From Actinomycetes bacterium (GTDB lineage: Bacteria > Actinomycetota > Acidimicrobiia > Acidimicrobiales > RAAP-2): a DNA stretch of 9,789 bases. The DNA lies in contig JAJZSM010000043.1 of assembly GCA_021849765.1 (NCBI GenBank), positions 1-9,789 on the forward strand. The letters run 5' to 3'. The position numbers were made by a program, and so were the translations under genes. Position 1 is the first letter of the stretch; each line of letters starts with the position of its first letter. This document shows, piece after piece, positions 1-6,034 of the stretch. The notes under the pieces are model-generated. The model was not told the origin of the DNA. It ran no database searches and was given only the letters and a program-made list of their open reading frames with translations.

Positions 1-320
1 GGCACCGCAGTCACCAGCTCGAACTCGCCGACGTCGAGTGGGCCGACCTCGTGCTCACCGCCGAGGCCGACCAGGTCCACTACGTGCGCCGCGCGTTCCC
101 GGCCTTCGCTCTCTCGTGCTGTTCGCTCGGCCAGTTCGTGCGCCAGGCGCCGCTCGACGAGCCGTGGTCCACCCAGGTGGCGGTCGTCTCGGCGAACGAC
201 CCCGACCCCGCCTTTGACGTCGCGGACCCGGCCGGTGGCGACCAGGCCGTCTACGATGCCTGCGCGCATCACCTCTTCGAGTTGGCCCAGGTCTTTCTCA
301 CGGTGCTGTCGGTCCCCTAA
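1..320 (+). CDS. Low-molecular-weight protein tyrosine phosphatase, C-terminal part (5' truncated)
   Basis: This is the 3' end of a gene that begins before the window; the first whole codon is at position 3 and the stop is TAA at 318-320. About 105 residues are visible. The pattern fits the second half of a low-molecular-weight protein tyrosine phosphatase (arsenate-reductase-like fold): a helix ending ELADVEWADLVLTAE, a middle strand region, then DVADPAGGD followed by a terminal amphipathic helix (AVYDACAHHLFELAQVF). In this family the Asp-Pro motif supplies the general acid of phosphotyrosine hydrolysis. The catalytic P-loop (CX5R) would lie upstream and cannot be checked. Bacterial members are cytoplasmic and often act on tyrosine kinases of polysaccharide export; nothing here shows the target. 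It converges on the aminotransferase gene with a 52-bp gap and is probably unrelated to the catabolic genes. Confidence 0.8.
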   Translation, partial: HRSHQLELADVEWADLVLTAEADQVHYVRRAFPAFALSCCSLGQFVRQAPLDEPWSTQVAVVSANDPDPAFDVADPAGGDQAVYDACAHHLFELAQVFLTVLSVP

Positions 321-334
321 AAGGCGAGGGACAG

Positions 335-348
335 CGCGACGCGTCGCG
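335..348. repeat. 14-bp perfect palindrome in a convergent gap
   Basis: CGCGACGCGTCGCG is perfectly self-complementary and sits between the phosphatase stop (320) and the aminotransferase stop (373). As RNA it could form only a short G/C-rich hairpin from either strand, with no U-tract. A weak bidirectional terminator is possible; chance occurrence in high-GC DNA is equally possible. Confidence 0.3.
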
Positions 349-372
349 AAGTGCTGGGTGCCGCGGTTTGGA

Positions 373-1752
373 CTAGGCGCCGGTGTAGTACCGGTCGCAC
401 ACGTTGAGGGCCTCATCGAGGATGGCGAGTCCCTCGCGGACCTCCTCCACGGACGTCGTGCACGGCGGCGTCACGTGGGTGCGATTGAAGTGAACGAAGG
501 GCCACAGGCCGTTCGCCTTGCAGGCTGCGGCGAACTCGTTCATGGGCGCGGCGTCGGCGCCGGCGGCGTTGAAGGGGACGAGGGGCTCGCGCGTCGCGCG
601 GTCTCGCACTAACTCAATCGCCCAGAAGACGCCGAGGCCCCGCACCTCACCGATCGACGGGTGCTTGTCGCGTATGGTCGCGAGTGTCGGGCCGATGACG
701 TCGCTGCCCAGGGCGCGCGCGTGCTCGACGATCCCCTCCTCGCGGAAGATGTTGATCGACGCGACCGCCGCCGCGCAGGCCAACGGGTGCCCCGAGTAGG
801 TCAGCCCGCCAGGGAAGGCGCGCGTCGCGAAACTCGCGGCGATCGCCTCAGAGATGACGACCCCACCCAAGGGGACGTAACCGGAGTTCACACCCTTGGC
901 GAAGGTGATGAGGTCAGGCGTCACTCTCCAGTGGTCCACGGCGAACCACTCGCCACAGCGACCGAAGCCGGCCATGACCTCGTCGGCGATCATCACGATG
1001 CCGAACTCGTCGCACAGCGCGCGCACGCCGGCGAGGTAGCCGTCGGGCGGCACCAGGATGCCGTTGGTGCCAACCACGGTCTCGAGCAGGATCGCGGCCA
1101 CGGTGTGGGCGCCCTCGAAGACGATGGTGTCGCGCAGGTGCGCGAGCGCACGCTCGGTCTCTTGCGCCTCGGTCTCGGCGTGGAAGGCCGAGCGGTACAG
1201 GTAGGGCCCCCAGAAGTGCACGACGCCGGGCAGGCTCGGCTCCGATGGCCAGCGTCGCGGGTCGCCGGTCGCCGTGATGGCGCCGGCGGTGGCGCCGTGA
1301 TAGCTGCGGTAGGTGGCGAGGATCTTGTGACGGCCCGTGTGCAGGCGCGCCATGCGCATAGCGTTCTCGATCGCTTCGGCACCGCCGTTGGTGAAGAAGA
1401 CCTTGTTGAGCGTGCCGGGGGCGACCTCGGCGATGAGCCGCGCCGCCTCACTGCGCGCGTCGTTGGCGAACGCGGGTTGGATGGTGCAGATCCGTGTCGC
1501 CTGCTCGGCGATGGCCGCGACCAGCTTGGGGTGCTGGTGGCCGATGTTGACGTTCACCAACTGCGAGGCGAAGTCCAGGTACGACTTGCCCTCGTAGTCG
1601 CTGAAGCGTGAGCCGCTCGCCGTGGCGATCGCGAGCGGGTCGATCAGCTCCTGGGCGGACCAGGAGTGAAAGACGTGGTCGTGGTCGAGGCGCTTCACCT
1701 CAACACCGTCGAGTCGGCTCGCGGAGTAGGTGGTGAGTGTGGTGTTTGTCAT
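373..1752 (-). CDS. Class III omega-aminotransferase (beta-alanine / 3-aminoisobutyrate / taurine:pyruvate type)
   Basis: A 459-residue PLP-dependent fold-type I aminotransferase. Visible family motifs in order: TNGGAEAIENA (121-131, phosphate-binding turn), YRSYHGAT (148-155, with the Tyr-His-Gly that stacks on PLP), IADEV (255-259, Asp257 pairing with the pyridine nitrogen), FAKGVNSGYVPLGG (284-297, Lys286 forming the Schiff base) and TYSGHP (318-323). Class III members move an amino group from an omega- or beta-amino acid to pyruvate or 2-oxoglutarate. Because the adjacent gene encodes a CoA-acylating semialdehyde dehydrogenase, beta-alanine or 3-aminoisobutyrate is the most likely donor; the family also includes taurine:pyruvate enzymes, but no sulfoacetaldehyde gene is present. 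I chose ATG 1752 over longer readings because AGGAGAG precedes it and the extra upstream codons overlap the dehydrogenase. Cytoplasmic; second gene of the operon. The class is secure, the substrate is inferred. Confidence 0.9.
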   Translation of the reverse strand: MTNTTLTTYSASRLDGVEVKRLDHDHVFHSWSAQELIDPLAIATASGSRFSDYEGKSYLDFASQLVNVNIGHQHPKLVAAIAEQATRICTIQPAFANDARSEAARLIAEVAPGTLNKVFFTNGGAEAIENAMRMARLHTGRHKILATYRSYHGATAGAITATGDPRRWPSEPSLPGVVHFWGPYLYRSAFHAETEAQETERALAHLRDTIVFEGAHTVAAILLETVVGTNGILVPPDGYLAGVRALCDEFGIVMIADEVMAGFGRCGEWFAVDHWRVTPDLITFAKGVNSGYVPLGGVVISEAIAASFATRAFPGGLTYSGHPLACAAAVASINIFREEGIVEHARALGSDVIGPTLATIRDKHPSIGEVRGLGVFWAIELVRDRATREPLVPFNAAGADAAPMNEFAAACKANGLWPFVHFNRTHVTPPCTTSVEEVREGLAILDEALNVCDRYYTGA

Positions 1753-1754
1753 GG

Positions 1755-1762
1755 CTCTCCTA
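1755..1762 (-). promoter_or_regulatory. Ribosome site of the aminotransferase overlapping the mmsA stop codon
   Basis: Read on the minus strand, TAGGAGAG runs straight into GCC-ATG. The TAG stop of the dehydrogenase gene is itself part of the Shine-Dalgarno sequence, and only 7 bp separate the two genes. This fixes the aminotransferase start at 1752 and implies translational coupling and one transcript. Confidence 0.75.
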
Positions 1763-3250
1763 TCGGGTCTGGGGAAAGCCGAGGTCGACGCTGGACGTGG
1801 CCGGGTCGGGCCAGCGTGACGTGATGACTTTTCCACGGGTGTAGAAGTTGATCCCCTCGGGTCCGTACATGTGGCTGTCCCCGAAGAGCGACGCCTTCCA
1901 GCCGCCGAACGAGTAGTAGGCGACGGGCACGGGTATTGGCACGTTGATCCCGATCATGCCGACCTCCACCTCGGTCTGGAACTGTCGCGCGCCGCCGCCG
2001 TCGCGTGTGAAGATTGCCGTGCCGTTGGCGTAGGTGTTCGCGTTGATCAGGTCGATGGCCTCGCGCACCGTCTCACAGCGCACCACTGAGAGGACGGGAC
2101 CGAAGATCTCGTCGCGATACACCGTCATCGTCGAGGTGACCTCGTCGAGCAGGGTCGCGCCGAGGAAGAACCCCGACGCGGGCAGCGTCGCGCTGCGTCC
2201 GTCCACGACCGCCTTCGCGCCGGCCTTGACGCCGTCCTCGATGTAGCCCGCGACCCGCTCACGGTGCGCGGCGGTGATGAGGGGTCCCATGTCGGTGCCC
2301 GGCTCGGCGCCGTCACCCACGCGCAGGTTGGGGATGCGTCGGGCGATCGCCTCGACCAACGCGTCGCCACTGTTGCCCACCGCGACGACGACCGAGATCG
2401 CCATGCAGCGCTCACCGGCGGCACCGTAGCCGGCCGACACTGCGGCGTCCGCGGCCATCTCAATGTCCGCGTCGGGCAGCACGACCATGTGGTTCTTCGC
2501 GCCGCCGAGTGCCTGGACGCGCTTACCCTGCGCGGTGCCGTGCTCGTAGATGTACTTGGCGATGGGCGTGGAACCGACGAAACTGAGCGCGGCTACGTCG
2601 GGGTGCTCGATCAGCGCGTCGACCGCGACCTTGTCACCCTGGACGACCGAGAACACGCCGTCGGGCAGGCCCGCCTCACGCCAGAGCTCGGCGAGAAAGA
2701 GTGAGGCGCTCGGGTCCTTTTCGCTCGGCTTCAAGACGAAGGCGTTGCCGGTCGCGATGGCGTTGGCGCACATCCACAGTGGCACCATGACCGGGAAGTT
2801 GAAGGGGGTGATTCCCGCGACGACGCCGAGCGGCTGGCGAATCGAGTACACGTCCACGCCCGAGGACACCTGTTCGGAGTAGTCGCCCTTCATGAGCTGG
2901 GCGACACCGGTCGCGAACTCGACGTTCTCGAGTCCTCGCGCCACCTCGCCGGCGGCGTCAGCGAGGACCTTGCCGTGCTCGCGGGTGACAATTGCGGCGA
3001 GCTCGTCGCTTCGAGCGTGGAGCAGTTCGCGGAAGGCGAAGAGCACCGCCGAGCGCCGCGAGAGGGGAATGCGGCGCCACGCGACCGAGGCCGCCAGTGC
3101 GGAGGCGACGACCTTATCGACCTCCTGGGTCGAGGCGAGGTTGACGTCGCCGGTGTGTTCGCCGGTCGCCGGGTTGAAAACCGGTGAGGTCCGAAGTGGT
3201 GAACCGTCGATCAATCGACCGTTCACCCAGTGTCCGATGTTTTGTAGCAT
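1760..3250 (-). CDS. mmsA: CoA-acylating methylmalonate-/malonate-semialdehyde dehydrogenase
   Basis: A 496-residue aldehyde dehydrogenase superfamily protein of the MMSDH subfamily; its length is normal for the group (about 485-505). It oxidises methylmalonate semialdehyde or malonate semialdehyde with NAD+ and CoA, losing CO2 and giving propionyl-CoA or acetyl-CoA. Visible motifs: ITPFNFP (147-153, with the oxyanion Asn151), the nucleotide-binding KPSEKDP region (174-180), FVGSTPIAKYIYEHG (224-238), and the active-site signature GAAGERCMAISV with Cys282. The usual ALDH general-base Glu is replaced by Asn (GGAKNH, Asn253), a hallmark of this CoA-dependent subfamily. Arg105 and Arg281 are at positions expected to bind the substrate carboxylate. 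The start at ATG 3250 gives the typical N-terminus (MLQNIGHWVNG); no Shine-Dalgarno is present, but a promoter lies 7 nt upstream, so the mRNA is probably leaderless. First gene of the operon with the aminotransferase and divergent from the MocR gene, its likely regulator. Confidence 0.93.
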   Translation of the reverse strand: MLQNIGHWVNGRLIDGSPLRTSPVFNPATGEHTGDVNLASTQEVDKVVASALAASVAWRRIPLSRRSAVLFAFRELLHARSDELAAIVTREHGKVLADAAGEVARGLENVEFATGVAQLMKGDYSEQVSSGVDVYSIRQPLGVVAGITPFNFPVMVPLWMCANAIATGNAFVLKPSEKDPSASLFLAELWREAGLPDGVFSVVQGDKVAVDALIEHPDVAALSFVGSTPIAKYIYEHGTAQGKRVQALGGAKNHMVVLPDADIEMAADAAVSAGYGAAGERCMAISVVVAVGNSGDALVEAIARRIPNLRVGDGAEPGTDMGPLITAAHRERVAGYIEDGVKAGAKAVVDGRSATLPASGFFLGATLLDEVTSTMTVYRDEIFGPVLSVVRCETVREAIDLINANTYANGTAIFTRDGGGARQFQTEVEVGMIGINVPIPVPVAYYSFGGWKASLFGDSHMYGPEGINFYTRGKVITSRWPDPATSSVDLGFPQTR

Positions 3251-3257
3251 GTGCTCG

Positions 3258-3286
3258 ATAGTACATATGGTCGGGCTGGCACACAA
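3258..3286 (-). promoter_or_regulatory. Predicted promoter of the mmsA-aminotransferase operon (leaderless)
   Basis: Minus-strand TTGTGT (3286-3281), a 17-bp spacer and TACTAT (3263-3258) form a good sigma70-type promoter. Seven nucleotides separate the -10 box from ATG 3250, so transcription should begin at or beside the start codon, as in actinobacterial leaderless genes. Its -35 box directly abuts the -10 box of the opposing MocR promoter. Confidence 0.6.
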
Positions 3287-3292
3287 TAGTAT
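3287..3292 (+). promoter_or_regulatory. Predicted -10 box of the MocR regulator gene (leaderless)
   Basis: TAGTAT (TANNNT type) ends 6 nt before ATG 3299, the spacing expected for a leaderless transcript starting on the A of the ATG. No Shine-Dalgarno sequence and no convincing -35 are visible. The weak -35 region overlaps the mmsA promoter, so the two promoters probably exclude each other. Confidence 0.55.
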
Positions 3293-3298
3293 GTTTGT

Positions 3299-4648
3299 AT
3301 GGTCACAAAAATTTCTGAGGTGATCGATCGCGGGCGTTTGGAACGAACGAGCCGCGGGCTCGCGCGCGCACTGAGCGAGGCCATCGGCGCCGGCTCGTTG
3401 GAGGAGGGGTCGCGCCTGCCACCGATTAGAGACGTGGCGCTCGACCTCGGTCTTTCGCCCAGCACGGTGAGCACGGCCTGGCGCCTGCTCGCCCAGGCGG
3501 GCGCGCTGCGCACCGATGGACGGCGCGGCACGGTGGTCATGGCACGCCGCGGCCCGGGTCCGACGCGCTATCGGCGCGCCCTCGAACACAACTCACCCTT
3601 CAAACTCGACCTCTCGACCGGCGTGCCCGACGCGGCGCTGCTGCCCGACCTGTCAGCGGCGCTCAACACGCTGCACCGCGGTTGGACTTCGGGGAGCTAT
3701 CTCGATGACCCGATCGTGCCCGGACTCGTAGAGGCGTTCGCACGGGACTGGCCGTACGGAACCGACGACTTCGTTATCGTCGACGGCGCGATGGACGCGC
3801 TCGATCAGGTCGCCACGAACCTGTTGCAATACGGCGACAAAGTCGTCGTAGAGAACCCGAGCTTCCCGCCACTGCTCGACTTGCTCGAGGCATTGGGCGT
3901 TCGTCACGTGGGCGTCGACGTGGACGAGGAAGGACTCGTGCCCGCGCAGTTCGCGAGCGCCCTCGCCGAGCGACCGCGCGCCGTCGTGCTCCAGCCCCGG
4001 GCGCAGAATCCCACGGGGGTGTCGATGAGCACCCAACGCGCGAAGGCGCTCGCCGATCTCGTCGGTGGCCAGGCGGTGATGGTCATCGAAGACGACTCGG
4101 CGGGTGCCGTCGCCGCGGCCGACCCCGTGAGCCTCGGACGATGGATTCCCTCACAGACCGTGCACGTTCGCAGCTTCTCCAAGTCCCACGGCCCCGACCT
4201 GCGTCTTGCCGCGGTGAGCGGACCCGCCGACGTGTTGGCGGCCCTGCGCGAACGTCGGTTCCTCGGTCAGGGATGGTCCAGTCGTCTGCTCCAGGCCGTG
4301 CTGGTCGACCTCTTGGTTCGTCCGACGACCCGCCGTCAGGTCGAGCGCGCGCGCGCGACCTACGCCTCGCGGCGGCGTAAGCTCGTGGCCGCCCTCAAGC
4401 GTGAGGGTGTCGCCACGATGGGCAATGATGGCCTCAATCTCTGGTTGCCCGTGCACGACGAGACCGCGGCACTAATCGCGCTCGCGAGCCGCGGCATCGG
4501 GGCGGCGGCCGGCACGCCGTTTCTCACGAAGAGTCCGGGAAGACCGCATCTGCGTATCACCGCGGGTCTCGTCGAGCGCGACTTCGCGACGGTGGCCTAC
4601 GAACTCGCGTACGCGGCGCGAGCGCGCTCACACGCCGGTCCGCGGTAA
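3299..4648 (+). CDS. MocR-family transcriptional regulator (GntR HTH fused to an aminotransferase-like PLP domain)
   Basis: A 449-residue two-domain protein of the MocR/GabR/TauR/PdxR type. Residues about 10-82 form a GntR winged helix-turn-helix (SRLPPIRDVALDLGLSPSTV at 38-57, recognition helix 53-66). Residues about 100-445 form a class I aminotransferase fold: NPTG (237-240), EDD (264-266) and SFSKSHGP (292-299), with Lys295 as the expected PLP lysine. In this family the PLP domain senses an amino compound and rarely catalyses. The tyrosine normally found in the EDDY motif is Ser267 here, as in some MocR subgroups. It is divergent from mmsA-aminotransferase across 48 bp and most likely controls that operon and itself. 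TATGGTC occurs as a direct repeat at 3266-3272 and 3298-3304, a possible binding site since MocR proteins often bind direct repeats. The inducer could be beta-alanine or a related amino acid (inference). Confidence 0.88.
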   Translation: MVTKISEVIDRGRLERTSRGLARALSEAIGAGSLEEGSRLPPIRDVALDLGLSPSTVSTAWRLLAQAGALRTDGRRGTVVMARRGPGPTRYRRALEHNSPFKLDLSTGVPDAALLPDLSAALNTLHRGWTSGSYLDDPIVPGLVEAFARDWPYGTDDFVIVDGAMDALDQVATNLLQYGDKVVVENPSFPPLLDLLEALGVRHVGVDVDEEGLVPAQFASALAERPRAVVLQPRAQNPTGVSMSTQRAKALADLVGGQAVMVIEDDSAGAVAAADPVSLGRWIPSQTVHVRSFSKSHGPDLRLAAVSGPADVLAALRERRFLGQGWSSRLLQAVLVDLLVRPTTRRQVERARATYASRRRKLVAALKREGVATMGNDGLNLWLPVHDETAALIALASRGIGAAAGTPFLTKSPGRPHLRITAGLVERDFATVAYELAYAARARSHAGPR

Positions 4649-4657
4649 TGTGTCGCA

Positions 4658-4674
4658 CTGATCGAGACGATCGG
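4658..4674. terminator. Possible small bidirectional terminator hairpin
   Basis: CTGATCG-aga-CGATCGG can fold into a 7-bp stem (one T-G wobble) with a 3-base loop. It lies wholly inside the 26-bp gap between the convergent MocR and amidase genes. There is no U-tract, so this rests on position and symmetry only. Confidence 0.3.
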
Positions 4675-5745
4675 CTAGCGGTGTGCGCTCGGATACACGT
4701 CGAGGTAGGACGGGATGTCCTTCTCACCGGTCGCGTGCAGCGCGGCGTGGACGACGGCGCGAGTCACGGCATTCGCGCCGGCCGCCATGATCAGGTCCAG
4801 TTGCTCGGGACGTGATGACTCGGTCGTGATCATGCTGGTGCCCGCACCGCGGGGTAGTTCGACGGCCCCGGTCGCGAGCGCGAACACGACGTCACCGTCG
4901 GTCATGCAGTGCACGGGCGTCACTGCCCGGGCGAGGCCGTCGTGGGCCGCCATCGCGACGCGGCACGTTTCGGACTTGGAAAGTTCGGCGTCGGTCGCCA
5001 CCACCATCAGCACCGTGTTGCGCGCGCGCGGTCCACTCAGCCACTGGCGCGCGTGTGCCACGTCCTCATCGCTCGGTATGACGATGTCGTCGAACTCGTC
5101 ACCCAGACCGTAGCGTCGCCCGTAGAGCTCGCCGGTGCGCGGGTCGACGATGTTGCCACCCGAGTTGAGCGCGACGAGCGCCGCCACCGTGATCCCGTTC
5201 TCAAGCACGACACTGGCTGAACCGATGCCGCCCTTCAGACCACCCGCGCGCGCGCCCGTTCCCGCGCCCACGGTGCCCTGGGCGAAGTCATCGGCGGCCG
5301 CGTCGAGCGCCGCCCGGCCGAAGCTTGCGTCGGGCCGACTGGCGAACCCGCCGCCGCCGACGATGTCGAACAGACACGCGGCGGGCACGATGGGAACGAC
5401 CTGGCCCTCCTCGGGTCCCACGCGAAGGCCGGTGCGTCGTTCCTCGAGGAGCCGCATGACCCCGTCGGCGGCGGCGAGGCCGTAGCTGCTGCCGCCCGAG
5501 AGGCAGACAGCGTCGACCGAGGAAACGAGCGTCGTGGGTGACAGCGCGTCGGTCTCACGCGTGGACGGACCGCCCCCTCGCACGTCGACGCTCCCGACCG
5601 TGCCCGTGGGGGGGAGGATGACGGTGGTGCCGCTCAGCCACTGCTCGTCGATGCGCTGGTGGTGGCCGACGCGGATTCCGCGCACGTCACTCAGGTCGTT
5701 CTTCGGGCCGCGGACGCCGACCTCGGCGATTTCAATGATGGGCAT
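4675..5745 (-). CDS. P1-family self-cleaving amidase/aminopeptidase (NylC/DmpA-like Ntn hydrolase)
   Basis: A 356-residue member of the DmpA/NylC superfamily, matching the roughly 355 residues of NylC. These enzymes are made as precursors that cleave themselves before a Thr or Ser, which then becomes the nucleophile for amide hydrolysis. Visible motifs: VRGIRVGHH (21-29), DVRGGGPSTRETD (54-66), CLSGGSSYGLAAADGVM (81-97), GGLKGGIGSAS (168-178), ARNTVLMVVATDAELSK (241-257) and MTDGDVVFALATG (281-293). The expected cleavage is Asn243-Thr244, giving chains of about 243 and 113 residues. Asp283 and Asp285 lie 39 and 41 residues after the Thr, the same spacing as the catalytic aspartates of NylC (Thr267, Asp306, Asp308). 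No signal peptide. ATG 5745 has GGAGGAG 5 nt upstream. Known relatives release D- or beta-amino acids or cleave 6-aminohexanoate oligomers; the substrate here is unknown. Release of a beta-amino acid for the nearby aminotransferase is an attractive inference. Confidence 0.88.
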   Translation of the reverse strand: MPIIEIAEVGVRGPKNDLSDVRGIRVGHHQRIDEQWLSGTTVILPPTGTVGSVDVRGGGPSTRETDALSPTTLVSSVDAVCLSGGSSYGLAAADGVMRLLEERRTGLRVGPEEGQVVPIVPAACLFDIVGGGGFASRPDASFGRAALDAAADDFAQGTVGAGTGARAGGLKGGIGSASVVLENGITVAALVALNSGGNIVDPRTGELYGRRYGLGDEFDDIVIPSDEDVAHARQWLSGPRARNTVLMVVATDAELSKSETCRVAMAAHDGLARAVTPVHCMTDGDVVFALATGAVELPRGAGTSMITTESSRPEQLDLIMAAGANAVTRAVVHAALHATGEKDIPSYLDVYPSAHR

Positions 5746-5795
5746 GATTGCTCCTCCACTCGATGCGCCACGAGCCGTCGTTCGAGGTCATCGGA

Positions 5796-5825
5796 AAACT
5801 ATCCGAACGCCCGCGCACTCGCCAA
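5796..5825 (-). promoter_or_regulatory. Predicted promoter of the P1 amidase gene
   Basis: On the minus strand TTGGCG (5825-5820), an 18-bp spacer and TAGTTT (5801-5796) suggest a promoter with a 5' leader of about 45 nt before ATG 5745. The -10 box lies inside the inverted repeat TCGGA-N6-TCCGA (5791-5806), a possible operator. The minus-strand version reads CGGATAGTTTTCCG and shares GGATA with two sites near the GntR and LeuB-like genes. Confidence 0.4.
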
Positions 5826-5931
5826 CAAGGTCGCCCATCATCAGGTCGTTTGCGCCGTGATGGTGCGAGGTCCGTCATGGGGTGAGCCCGCGTTCGCGGT
5901 AACGGCATCGTCGTTGTCGAGGCAATCTGCT

Positions 5932-5956
5932 GTACCCTGTATTTTGGATAAGGGTA
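5932..5956 (+). promoter_or_regulatory. Candidate promoter/operator of the GntR/FCD gene
   Basis: TACCCT (5933-5938) could serve as a -10 box and is followed by TTGGATA (5944-5950). TACCCT and AGGGTA (5951-5956) form an inverted repeat around a 12-bp centre. The order TACYCTG then TTGGATA recurs upstream of the LeuB-like gene. No good -35 box is seen. The rest of the 289-bp gap 5746-6034 holds the amidase promoter and no convincing ORF beyond a seven-codon one at 6015-6038. Confidence 0.35.
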
Positions 5957-6034
5957 GCAACACTCTGTCACCCGGCCATCGGGGTTTGGCCGACGCCGAC
6001 AGGGGAGAGCCGCCTTGACGGACTGGGGGACAAA

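Noticed and set aside
661..1611. 316-codon plus-strand ORF opposite the aminotransferase
   Set aside because: Antisense to an intact PLP aminotransferase with all catalytic motifs; a low-complexity shadow frame.
373..1752. Taurine catabolism (taurine:pyruvate aminotransferase with a TauR-like MocR)
   Set aside because: The layout resembles tauR-tpa loci, but there is no sulfoacetaldehyde acetyltransferase or taurine transporter here, and the partner gene is a CoA-acylating semialdehyde dehydrogenase, which fits beta-alanine or 3-aminoisobutyrate better. Not fully excluded.
1753..1836. 28-codon N-terminal extension of the aminotransferase
   Set aside because: It overlaps the end of mmsA in another frame; ATG 1752 has a well-placed AGGAGAG and gives the usual start of this family.
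3251..3589. 113-codon N-terminal extension of the mmsA reading frame
   Set aside because: The extension runs antisense through the MocR DNA-binding domain, has no MMSDH-like sequence, and ATG 3250 gives the family's normal N-terminus with a promoter just upstream.
5888..5899. CCGCG-tt-CGCGG inverted repeat as a hairpin or operator
   Set aside because: The loop is too short for a full stem, and such short G/C repeats are frequent by chance at this composition.
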